DNA of 64,000 nt from positions 230,426,082-230,490,081 of the forward strand of contig CM076190.1 in NCBI GenBank assembly GCA_038277395.1. Reading direction: 5' to 3'. The translations under genes and the position numbers were made by a program. Below the pieces are notes generated by a model that ran no database searches, had not been told where the DNA came from, and worked only from the letters and a program-made list of their open reading frames with translations. Shown piece after piece: positions 34,390 to 44,874 of the stretch (positions within the stretch are counted from its first letter, which is position 1; each line of letters opens with the position of its first letter). This DNA comes from Dryocosmus kuriphilus. Taxonomy: Eukaryota; Arthropoda; Insecta; Hymenoptera; Cynipidae.

Positions 34390-37300
34390 TTTCTTTCTAC
34401 TTGGTGGGTCCATATCACCACTACGCAACGCGTCCTCAGGTTGCGGTTAGAGAAACGGCCCCTGAGGTTGAACAGCTTCCGAGGTTAACTGTGAATACAA
34501 GAATAAGCAGTCGCGGAGAGCCGATAGGAACCATTCGTGGGTGTGGTGAACCCACATTGGTAAAAAATAGGTACACGACGGCCATGGTTTGGGGGGATTC
34601 ACCCTTTCGCGTCCATACGCAATGGGTGGGTTCTACCAGGCCGAGGCTCAGCGTGTATCCACCTAGAAACACCACCCGAACAAAAACTAACAATCTTGTA
34701 AGGGGAAAATCCTGCTGCCCCATTGGACACCACAGCGATGACACTGCCCTCAAGGGGTGTGTGAAATGATTCGCCTGTAGGGTCAACGTGGTATTGATGC
34801 CAGTGTGGCGCACTGCCTAGCAGGGGGACGTTAGGATACGAGGATGAAGCCGTAATGTATCTGACGACAAGCTGACACGGTCCTTGTCAAAGTCGGAAAG
34901 CTCCCATACTTAGACCTAGGGAGGTGTGGGGGGGTTATCAATTCTGGGACAGCGGACTCACCTGCGATCGGAACAGGATCCCTAACGTGCGGACTTTTTT
35001 AAAACTATCATGGCTAACTTCCAAAAACGAACAACTACAATAAAATATCTTAAGACGGGAACTCTGAACGCGCGTAGTCTAAATGCTGTCCGATTTAGCG
35101 AATTCATTGAGATAGCAAAGAGATACGGTATTGATATAATAGTACTTCAAGAATCCTGCTGGCCTGGCGAGTATGAATCAATCTCCAAGGAGAACTACAC
35201 TTTTCACTATGGGGGAGCTAAAGGGCGCAAACTGGGGACCGGGTTTCTTATTAATAAACGAATTTCGCAAGCGGTTATCGATATGCAATTCATTAACGAC
35301 CAGTTATCATATATTGAACTAAAGAGTAATTTCTGCAAACAGGTGCTAATTAACATGCACTGCCCTACCGAGGACAAAGACGAAGATACTATAGATCTTT
35401 TTTACGAAACAATCGAACAAGTTCTTGACAAGTTCCCGAAGTTTGACGCAAAAATAGTATTGGGAGACTTCAACGCGAAAATTGGAAAGGAAGCCTACAA
35501 TAGGGTCAGAAAGCTTGCATGACGTCAGTAATGATAATGGGACTAGAGCAATGAACTTTGCAGCTTCAAAGAACCTCGTTGTTAAAAGCACATATTTCAA
35601 GCATAAAAATATACATAAGGCCACCTGGACATCACCAGATGGTATTACACGGAATCAGATTGATCACGCTTTAATTGACAGAAGGCGTCATACAAACATT
35701 CTCGATATAAGATCGTACAGGGGGGCGGATTTAAATTCAGACCACTTTCTCGTGATAGTGAAACTAAGATCTAGACTGGCGTTAAATAAGAAAACTAGCC
35801 CTCCAGCGCCAGCAGTACGTTTCGATATAGATAAGCTTAAAATGGCAACAGAAATATTGAATTATCAAGCAAAGATTTCTAATAGTTTCGACGCTCTTCA
35901 AAAACAGGGAGGCGATAGTGATAATTGTGAGGAGGATCCGGAAACCCTGTGGGGTAATATGAAAGAGGCGATAAAGACAGCCGCGAAAAGTACTATAGGT
36001 TTAAAGAAAGTAGCCAAAATCAAACCGTGGTTCGACGAAGAGGGCAAACTATGGTTTGAAAAGCGAACAAAGCCCAAAGAAATTAGTTTACAAAATAAGT
36101 GCGATCAAACACATAAGAAGTATCTCGAGATTAGTAAAAGTACAAATAGCTTTTACAGATCCAAGAAAAGGGAGTGGGAGAAGAATAAAATACTAGCAAT
36201 AGACACGCATAATAAGCAAAATAACCCGCGTGAGATGTACAGGGGAATCAATTTTATAAGAAAAGGTTTTCAAAGTAGAACGGAAGTAATGAGGGACGAA
36301 AATGGCAATCTAGTAGCTAATGCAACAGAAAGACTAAATTTATGGAAAAACTATTTTGATAAGCTATTGAACGTACGCGAAGCCTCCGTTGAAGTTAACC
36401 TCGGTGAAATCCACACTGCTGATCTACCAATTGATGAGCCTACTGATAAAGAAATAGAAATGGCCATAAAGAAGTTGAAACATAACAAAGCCGCGGGAAT
36501 TGACGACCTACCGTCAGAACTGAAAAAAAATGGGGGCCCTCGCCTCACAAGCCAAATTTGTAAATTAATACGCGCAATCTGGAAAACAGAACGCATACCG
36601 GAGGAATGGAATACCTCTATCATCATAACCATTTTTAAAAAAGGCGATAAAACGAACTGTAACAATTATCGGGGAATTTCACTTATGCCTTCGTGCCATA
36701 AGATCCTGACCAATTTAATCTCAAGTAGACTAACGCCTTTTGCTGAGGACATCATTGGGGATTAGCAGTGTGGATTCCGCCGAAACCATTCTACAAGCGA
36801 TCAAGTGTTTACAATTAGACAACTGTTAGAAAAGAAATGGGAATTTAATGAAACAATACATCAGCTATTTATCGACTTCAAAGAAGCTTACGACTCTATT
36901 ATACGTGCACGAATGTACTGGATTCTGGAGTTCTTGGGTGTACCAAGTAAATTGGTTAGACTTATCGAAGTTTGCTTAAGCGGCCGTAGGGGTAGGATAC
37001 GCGCAAACGGAAGTTTATCTGAAGAGTTTTTGATCCGCGATGGCCTGAAACAGGGCGATGCGCTTTCGTGCATCCTTTTCAACTTAGTTTTAGAATATGT
37101 TGTCAGAGAAGTACAAACGAATCCATCCGGTGCTACCCTCAATGGGATAATACAAATTCTGGGATATGCAGAAGATCTCGACTTACTCGGGGATGATAGA
37201 AAAACGGTAGCTACAAATGCGGAAATCTTGATCACAAAAGCCAAGGAAATATGTTTAGAAGTTAGCGAATAGAAGACAAAATATTTGATCGACGACAGAT

Positions 37301-38034
37301 CAGAACAAAGCAATAAAGAGGGGGATCTAATGGCCGGAAATATGAAATTTGAAAGAGTTAATGAGTTTAAATACCTCGGGACTACTATAACTAGCGACAA
37401 TAACATTAAAGCGGAAATCAACAGGCAGCTGCACGCTGGCAATCGGTGCTACTGTGCAGCAAATACATTACTAAAATCGCGATCGCTATGTAGAAACATC
37501 AAAGTAAGTATTTACAAAACGATAATAATGCCGATCGTCATGCACGGGTGCGAAACGTGGGCGCTGACGAAAGGAGAGGAGAACAGGTTTAGAGTATTTG
37601 AAAATAAGGTACTTCGAAAAATCTATGGTCCCAAAAGGGACGAAGAGACCGGTGAATGGAGAAAACTGCATAATGATGAGCTGCATGCTCTCTACGGGTC
37701 AGTAAATATTAATAGAGTAATAAAAGTGCGGAAATTAAGCTGGGCGGGACATGCTGCAAGAATGGGCAAGGAAAGAACAGTGGCGCAAGTTTTGAGAGGG
37801 AAACCGATTAGTAAGAGACTTCTAGGCAGACCGAGAAACAGATGGGAGAAAAACGTAAGGGATGATATAAAAGAGCTAAGACATGATTATTTAAAGTGGA
37901 TGGAAGATGCACAGGATAGAAATGCGTGGCGGTGCTGGGTAGCTGAGGCAATGAACTTCCGAGTTCGCAAAGCTACTTAACAATTAGATTTTCTTTGCGA
38001 ACATGTTTGGCTTCAAAAGAAGTTTAGCCCGCGT
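34390..38034 (+). mobile_element. RTE-like LINE, near full length
   Basis: A ~600-bp GC-richer leader, one long coding region and a short 3' part. The base composition is clearly different from the AT-rich neighbours. The 5' border is approximate. The 3' part is interrupted by a retroposon that duplicates AACAATGATAGGAT. Confidence 0.75.
35010..37980 (+). pseudogene. LINE endonuclease-reverse transcriptase with three lesions
   Basis: Starts MANFQKRTTT at the ATG 35010. An apurinic-type endonuclease comes first: LNARSL, VLQESCW, VLGDFNAKIG, then NQIDHALID and SDHFLV. This is the type found in RTE elements and CFDP2-like genes. The RT follows with NKAAGIDDLPSELK, YRGISLM, FIDFKEAYDS, GLKQGDALS and the catalytic box as YAEDLDLL, where YADD is expected. 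The C-terminal part has WALTKGEENRFRVFE and WAGHAARM. Lesions: a one-base frameshift near 35500, TAG at 36763 and TAG at 37270. The older relative at 43541-44477 has TAC at the first TAG site. About 980 codons in all. Confidence 0.85.
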
Positions 38035-38048
38035 AACAATGATAGGAT

Positions 38049-38779
38049 CCATCCCTGGGGATCGTATGACCTTGTAGTTGGTGGGAGGGCTTAGGGGTCC
38101 AATCGGACGAGCAACCTAAAGTAGGTGAAACAGAAGGACTGTATCGCGAGATACGGCTGCTCTGGGGAACTGGGGGTTTCTGGTCTGCGGGACCCTGAAC
38201 AAGAAGCGATCCTTCCAGGTAGTAATGGCAAAGCTTCCTGGAATATCGAGGGCGCGAGTCCTCATGCTCCCAAGCTAAGATGTGATCGCCTTGTCTTGGA
38301 CTGAATGGCACCAGGGTTACCAAATCCCTGAATGTTCCGGTTTGCCCCCTCAATTGAGACCGTCATGGCGGAGTTTGAGGGAGATATCGAAACGGAGACT
38401 TAGGGATACCAGGCCGAATCCCTTAGTATTCAGACCCTCTCCCTGTCAGCGGGCCTCTGCAGTGAGCAGTCCTTTAAATCCCCAGCTTCTCACGTGGGAC
38501 GCAATATGGCGAACACCGAAAAAAAATAATGGATGATCTCCCTGGGGGATATTCATCTAACTCATTGCGAATGAGGGTCGGCGCTAATGGGGACGGCCCC
38601 TCAGCAATGAAGAACACAACAGCTGTAGATAGCAGTATATCAACTGTTGAAAATAAATGGAAAGGCACAATGGACTAAGTCAGAGCGTCCGGGGGAGGGG
38701 TTTTAGTCGGTAAGAATCCGACACTACCCGAACTGGGCTGCCTTATGCAAGATTTCCCCTCCTCCAACCACCAAAAAAA
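38049..38779 (+). mobile_element. Non-autonomous retroposon with 14-bp target duplication
   Basis: About 730 bp of GC-rich sequence ending in a run of nine A and flanked by AACAATGATAGGAT on both sides (38035-38048 and 38780-38793). Its 3' part has a GTCGG..CCGAC hairpin (near 38707-38727). A 46-codon frame from ATG 38531 (MDDLPGGYSSNS) may be the start of an ORF of the parent LINE. It inserted into the tail of the RTE-like LINE. Confidence 0.75.
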
Positions 38780-38793
38780 AACAATGATAGGAT

Positions 38794-39880
38794 ACTTTAT
38801 TTATATAAGCAACAACTTTTAAATAATATTTTTAAAAATAAAAATGGTGGCGCCTTCCAGAAAATCTTCTCGATTTCAAAATTCGTTAACAAAAAATAAA
38901 AAATAGTTTTTGGAAACCCTAAACTTTTTTCGTTTTTAAAATATTCTTAAAAAGTTTCTGCTTATATAAGGTAGATGATTTTCCATTTTTACGCAGGGTA
39001 AATCATTTTTGAGGGCAGCAGAATTTTTTCCCCTAAAAAATGAATGTTTACGTTTTTCTCGTAAACCATGGAAGACATCACAAAATATAAAGAGGTATTT
39101 CTCATAGAGCTTCTTATAGAGGCGATAACTTTATTTTAAATATTTTTTCATTTTTTTTTTGCTGTTTTCGATAGAAATGTGAAAAGTCGATTTTTCTAGA
39201 AGAAAGTCCTCCTGGACACAAAAATGGTTTCTCTCATATAAGGAAAAGTTAATAAAAAATCGACAAAAATATAACTGTGGGTTTTGTGAGGAAATAAACT
39301 TTTATATTTTTTAGAAAAACAGCGCCATTTTGTTTACTTTTAACCTTTTTTAATTTTTTATGGAGGATTTTGAAAGAAGACGATAAACATCATTAGAATC
39401 GGGAAGAAACAGCCAAATATATCTATTAGGTTAAAATTTATACACGCTTAAAAAAAAATTGTATTTTGACGAAAAATCCAATTCAAATATTCATAACTTC
39501 GTACACGATTTTTTTTTTGCAAACCCGAAAAATATGTATCACCTACTTTCCTTTTACAAACATATTTCGTCACCAATAGATTCTGTGACTTGAAGTGTAA
39601 GACCTCCCTGGTTTGAAATGGATTAAGTTGTAGGATTTATATCAGATTTTTTAAGCTTAAAATTATAGTAAAAATTATTGTAATTTAGCATGAAACAAAC
39701 GGATTCTCCTAAAATGCGCAGATAAAATGTGAAGCCATTTTTGACGATTTTAGTCCCAAGTTTCTTCATTTGAAACTGATTTGTGAAGTACAAATATTGC
39801 AGAAGGTCAAGCTTGACGTTTATAGGGCACGAGATAACAATTATTATATACATACATATATATGTGTTGTTGTGGGTGGG
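38794..39880. other. AT-rich, no gene seen
   Basis: Low-complexity AT-rich DNA after the retroposon; no supported ORF or structured repeat. Confidence 0.4.
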
Positions 39881-39882
39881 TA

Positions 39883-39884
<2 letters not shown>

Positions 39885-39935
<51 letters not shown>
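39885..39935. repeat. (AT)n microsatellite
   Basis: About 24 AT units followed by a short (GT)n. Confidence 0.95.
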
Positions 39936-39944
<9 letters not shown>

Positions 39945-40043
39945 CATGTGTAATCTAAAGAAGGGGCAGAAGATTCATTATTTGTTCACTTCTTATACAA
40001 TTCCTTAATTTCGGATAATTAATTCTTCCTCTACTTTGAAAAG

Positions 40044-41122
40044 ATGAACATCGTGTGTAAGCTCATCTTATCGTTGGCTATTGTCCTTAATTCAACAGGT
40101 GAGTATCAGAATATAATAGTTCTGTAAATCATAGGAATTTTCAAGCCTTCCGCAAATAAGATTTTATCCGATTTAATCCGAATTTTATCCCAAAACTAAA
40201 CTCTGACTTTGTTCGAAATGAGTACAAATTTATTCTGAATTCATTCTGGTGTAACCCAGAATACGTTTAAAAAAATTTAATTCGAAATGTGTCCCAACTG
40301 CAATCAGAAAAAAGTTTGGTTGATTCAACAAAAATTTAGTTGGATCAACCAAAAAATGTATTTCTATATGTTCCATCAAATTTTTGTTTGATTCAACCAA
40401 ATTTTTTGGTTAATAAAGTTTGGTTGACTATACTAAATATTTTAGTTGATCCAACCAAATATTTTGTTTGATCCAACCAAATTTTTTTGTTGGTTTCAAA
40501 AAAGTTCCTTTGTTGAAGGAAAAGTAAAAGCGTTACACTGGACATTTTTCACATCGTGGCTTATAAGTTATTTAATATTTTTTAACTTATTTAACGGAAA
40601 ACAATGCACTTTCGTCAAATAGGTTAAGAAAAATTAAATAGCTTATGAGCCACGATGCGGTCGCCACTATTAGGGTACTTAAAAATGAATAACTTGTTAA
40701 TTTTGGAAAACTTTTTTTGATAATTTATTCTGAAAATGCTACGTTATGCAACCACACTTTTTATAGTTTTTATATAATCAGTCTCAATCAATCAATTTAT
40801 GTCTAAAAGAATTTCGAATAAAGTTTTCTCTTATAGTCTAATTTGTACTCTATTACTGCTATAACTTAGAAATATACACATTATAAAGTTCTTCAATCTC
40901 CCCGAGAATTTTCAGTTTAAACTTTGAATCTTGGAAACATTTAAATCTAAATCTTGCAATCTTATAGTTTATTTTAATTTGATTCATATTGCCTTTTTTG
41001 TAACCTAATAATTTTATAAACTTATATTTTAACTAATTGATCATTTTTTAATAGCTTTTACGGAAAATTGGAGGTCAAGGTCTTCCCCTTATCTGTCTGT
41101 TATAAAGGGTCTAGTCGAATAA
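40044..41122 (+). CDS. Putative two-exon gene for a 40-residue secreted peptide
   Basis: Exon 1 (40044-40098) starts at an ATG in the context AAAAGATGA and encodes a leader of ~18 residues with a hydrophobic core (MNIVCKLILSLAIVLNST), ending at a strong donor ACAG|GTGAGT. Exon 2 (41055-41122) follows a TTTTTAATAG acceptor and joins in phase to give a polar tail of about 20 residues, without cysteines, before a TAA. Total length is 40 residues. The layout, signal peptide in a short first exon and mature part in the second, is common in insect secreted peptides. I recognise no family. Exon 1 may instead splice to another downstream exon. The 956-bp intron carries a palindromic repeat. Confidence 0.4.
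40310..40510. repeat. Cluster of TTGGTTGATYCAACCAAAT repeats
   Basis: Six or more copies of a ~20-25-bp partly palindromic word (TTTGGTTGAT / ATCAACCAAA) in ~200 bp, in both orientations. No coding capacity. It lies in the intron of the putative peptide gene. Confidence 0.7.
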
Positions 41123-41805
41123 GATAGTCAAGTCTGCCTTAAAGTCATCCAGACAAGTGACTATTCCAATATATGCGGTTTTGAAAGAGGAATTGATTTC
41201 TAGATTTTCAGACCCCAAAACTCTAATAAGGCCTTATAGGGCTCGATTTTATATTTCACGTATTTTTGACAATAATTAGGTCAATTTTCAGACCAGGAAA
41301 TTCTTTTTTTCAAAACTTTAAGAAAAATGAGCCCTGCAAGATGATATTTTTTAAAAAATTTTGGCGCAAAATTCGAAATTTGAGAACCTTCTGAAAGCTT
41401 TAAAATTCGATTCAAGAAAAAGAAAGACCGAGTTTTATCAGATTTTTAAAAGTGGTGGAACGAACGCAAAAAAAAATGAAAACCGCATACCCCGTGTTTT
41501 CGCCCATATTCAAGCTATCTATGTCTTTGCTCGTGATCTAATTGATACTTTAACTGCCATTTCTGATTTTATTCTATAGTACCAAGACACTAAACTTATC
41601 GCGCATCACCGTAGAGTGTTATGTCATTCTTAAGATTGATTATCGCATTTTTTCACATTTATTATACTATCCGCTTTTTACCATATATTTGTATGTCAGA
41701 AACAAAATTTAATTTGAAGTTACACATTTATACCATCAAATAAAAGTGGATACTCAGATACCAGCAATAACGAGTTATATTCTAACAAAAGTTACGGTAT
41801 ATAAT
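41123..41805. other. No gene recognised
   Basis: AT-rich. A 72-codon frame at 41361-41579 (basic, ending IDTLTAISDFIL) has no recognisable domain or clear splice borders. Confidence 0.35.
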
Positions 41806-43118
41806 TCATTTTACTTTTAATTGATGAGTAATATATAATAAGGCAGCAAATGAAGTGACAAAAAGGACCACTTCTTCTGATTTGAAAATCTTATGATAAT
41901 TTATTGAAATGCGAGAGTAGGAATGTATTTTTGGACTCAGGAATCTATCATCATGGAGCTTATATAAGTCACCGTCACTGTCTTTTTCAATAACAGGAAA
42001 TACATGCTCTCTTTCATAAATCTTCGTGAGAAGTTCGGCAGGTTTCACAATTTTGGATAAGTCCTTTTCATGTAACAAAAGACAAATAACGACAGCCACG
42101 TGAGAGCAGCAACCAACTGTTCTCATGCCTTTAGCGCATTCACAGCAATAGCGTTCATTGCCAGTAGAGACAATTGTATTTGGTTTATAATGAACATAAG
42201 AGTTGCGGGTAGTGCCTGCGATGTATCTAGATCTTATTTGTACTTTCAGAATATCAGCTGATACATTGTAATAACTTAAATCAATCTCATTTTCCTCACT
42301 CATCATTTCAACTAAGTAATATATTGATTGCTGCATTTGATAAGTTCCAGTAAATAATTTTCCTAGATCCATTTCCATAGCTAAAATATTTTAATTTTTA
42401 TCTTTTGAGAGCATGTAATTCAGTGTATCTTTATTTGATGAAGCTCTAGAGACAAGCTGCTTTCCAAATTTATTTATTAAAAAAGAAACCGTCTTGCAGT
42501 AAAGACCAACTTCAGTCAGGTAGCGGTTATCTAACTGATGATGGAAAAACTTATACTTTTGAGCTACAGAACCATATACAGCTTCTTCAACCCATCGAGT
42601 TATCGTGACACGGCGGGAGATTTTGCTTCTTTCGCTGACAGTTGTTTTTGCCCTATTGCCTTCAATGATGGCATGAGAACATGATACTACTCTTCTCCCA
42701 ATTATGATTTTACGTAACGAAAGCCTCGATCGAGTACAAAAACAGCATTTTCCTTACAGATCAGTTTTTTCAAATCGCTTTCATTTTCACTCAAAGTTTG
42801 TTTCAAAATTTTTGCTTCGCTTTCTATAGCATAAAGTGATCCTAATACATCAATGACATAACCATCAGCACTAACAGTACTAAACGGCTTACACAGAGGA
42901 ACTTTCTTATGAACTGAATAAGGTTTTCTTGTGTGTTCGTTGTTAGAACCCTTCTGGTGCTTTAGGTAAGTTCCATTAGCAACTAGGGCAAGATTTTCGT
43001 CACTTACGCCATGAGGCCTTTGAAGAAGAATTGTTGAATGACTGCCAATCAAGTCTTCTCTGTTTGCGGCTTTGAAGCTAAGGCGGGAAGGCAATATATC
43101 CTTTTCGAAAGAATTCAA
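41806..43118 (-). pseudogene. DDE transposase with C-terminal SWIM zinc finger
   Basis: Minus-strand remnant of a transposase family common in arthropods and cnidarians. The catalytic part at 43118-42702 has LALVANGTYLKHQKGSNN, KPFSTVSADGYVIDVLGS and AVFVLDRGFR, typical of DDE_Tnp_4-like nucleases. A frameshift after RGFR at about 42710 leads through a helical part containing WVEEAVYGSVAQKYKFFHH. The last frame, 42378-41806, carries the SWIM zinc finger YCCECAKGMRTVGCCSHVA (C-x-C..C-x-H). The first catalytic Asp of DGTYL-type motifs is Asn here (NGTYL). Ends of the element were not found. Confidence 0.6.
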
Positions 43119-43179
43119 AATAGGTTCTGAAAATTCAGAAACTTGATGATGACGCTCAAGGACAAGAACAGCTTAGTTA

Positions 43180-43515
43180 TAAAGGTACAAGCAGGAATGT
43201 GGAACCGAAGAAGAAGTTTGGTTCAAGAATTGAAGTCTTCTGATATTCTCGATTTTTCAGAAATTACGAAAATGTTTCTAGTAAAATTATTTACTGGAAT
43301 TTATCAAATACAGCAAGCAATATCTTACTTAGCCGAAATGACGAACGAGGAAGATGAGATTGATTTAAGTTATTGCAGTGCATCATTTGACATTCCAATA
43401 GTGCAAGCAAGATCTAGACACATTGCAGGCGCAATCTACAACTGTTATGTTTAATATAAACGAGATACAATTGGCTATACTGGCATTGAACGTTATTGCT
43501 CTGAAATATATGTTG
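43180..43515 (+). pseudogene. Inverted partial copy of the DDE/SWIM transposase
   Basis: The plus strand encodes KLFTGIYQIQQAISYLAEM and DEIDLSYCSA, clearly homologous to KLFTGTYQMQQSIYYLVEM in the minus-strand copy next door, but diverged and ending before the SWIM finger. It is a second, older copy facing the first. Confidence 0.6.
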
Positions 43516-43540
43516 TAAAACTAGCCCCACAGGGCAAGAA

Positions 43541-44477
43541 GTCCGTTTTAATATCAATAAGCTTAAAATACCAACAGAAACATTTAATTATAGAGCAAAG
43601 ATTCCTAATAGTTTCGGTACTCTTCAAAAACAGAGGGACGATAGTGATAATTGTGAGGAGAAACCGGAAACTCTGTGGGCTAGTATGAAAGAGGCGATAA
43701 AGACCGCCGCGAAAAGTACTATATGTTTAAAGAAAATAAGCAAAAGCAGACCGTGGTTCGAGTAAGAGTGCAAATTATGATTTAAAAAAGCGAAAGAAGG
43801 CCAAAGAAATTAGTTTACAAAATAAGTGCGATCAAACACATAAGAAGTATCTAGAGATTAGTAAAAGTACAAATTGGTTTTACAGATCCACGACGAAGGA
43901 GAGGGGAAAGAATGAAATGCATAATAAACAAAATAACCCGCGTCAGATGTGCAGGGGAATCAATTTTATAAGGAAGGGCTTTCAAAGTAGAGCGGAAGTA
44001 ATGAGGGACGAAAATCGCAATCTAGTATCTGATGCGACAGAGAAACTAAATTTATGCAAAAACTGTTTCGATAAGCTATTGAACGTACGCGAAGCATTGA
44101 CGAACTACCGTCAGAACCGACAAAAAAGGGGGGCCGTCGCCTCACAAGGCAAATTTGTAAATTAATGCGCGCAATCTGGAAAATAGAACGCATACCGGAG
44201 GAATGAAGTACCTCTGTTGTCATAGCAATTTCTAAAAAAAGACGATAAAAACGAACTGTAACAACTATCGGGGAATTTCACTTGTGCCTTCGTATTATAT
44301 GATCCTGTCCAATGTAATCTTAGGTAGACTAACCCCTTTTGTTGAGGAAATCATTGGTGATTACCAGTGTGGACTCCACCGAAACCGGTCTAAAAGCGAG
44401 CAAGTGTTTACAATTAGAAAACTGTTAGAAAACGAATGGGAACTTAATGAGGCAATACACCAGATATTTATAGACCA
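43541..44477 (+). pseudogene. Fragment of the RTE-like LINE
   Basis: Corresponds to bases about 35815-36868 of the LINE at 34.4-38.0 kb, with deletions and stops (for example part of the NKAAGID region is missing). It retains NKQNNPRQMCRGINFIRKGF and EIIGDYQCG. It ends abruptly inside FIDFKEAYDS, at the junction with the gypsy element. Confidence 0.8.
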
Positions 44478-44874
44478 ATACCGCACTACAATCGCGTTGA
44501 ATATGCGGGAATTAGGAGCAGCCAAAGTCACAAACATGAAAATCAGACTTACATACGAGGAACCCTTGTGCTACCGACCACGCCGACTATCTTACGAAGA
44601 GCGCAGGACCCTCAAACAAATTGTCGAAGTGTTAGAATGGGGCGGCATAATTCGTGAGGGTCACTCACCTTATGCCAGTCCCATCCTATTAAGGAAAAGA
44701 AAAAACGGTGAACCTCGTTTGTGCGTGGACAATCTACTGAATAAGAAAATCAAATCTGATTTGCACCCTTTGCCGAATATAAAAGATCAGATTGATCGTT
44801 CGTCAGGAAAAAGGTTCTTCACCTCGTTAGATTTGAAATCAGTTTTCTATAAGATTCCCATCGATGATGATTAA
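44284..44874 (+). CDS. Chimeric ORF: LINE RT fused in frame to gypsy RT
   Basis: A 196-codon open frame. Residues 1-64 are LINE reverse transcriptase (LTPFVEEIIGDYQCG, EAIHQIFID) and the rest is the N-terminal part of a Ty3/gypsy RT (SPYASPILLRKRKNGEPRLCVD, FFTSLDLKSVFYKIPIDD). The joint is at about 44477. It arose by insertion or deletion between two elements and is most likely accidental, but it reads through without a stop. Confidence 0.6.
   Translation: MPSYYMILSNVILGRLTPFVEEIIGDYQCGLHRNRSKSEQVFTIRKLLENEWELNEAIHQIFIDQYRTTIALNMRELGAAKVTNMKIRLTYEEPLCYRPRRLSYEERRTLKQIVEVLEWGGIIREGHSPYASPILLRKRKNGEPRLCVDNLLNKKIKSDLHPLPNIKDQIDRSSGKRFFTSLDLKSVFYKIPIDDD

Noticed and set aside
34377..34813. 130- and 125-codon frames in the LINE leader
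   Set aside because: Overlapping frames on both strands in GC-rich untranslated sequence, with no recognisable protein.
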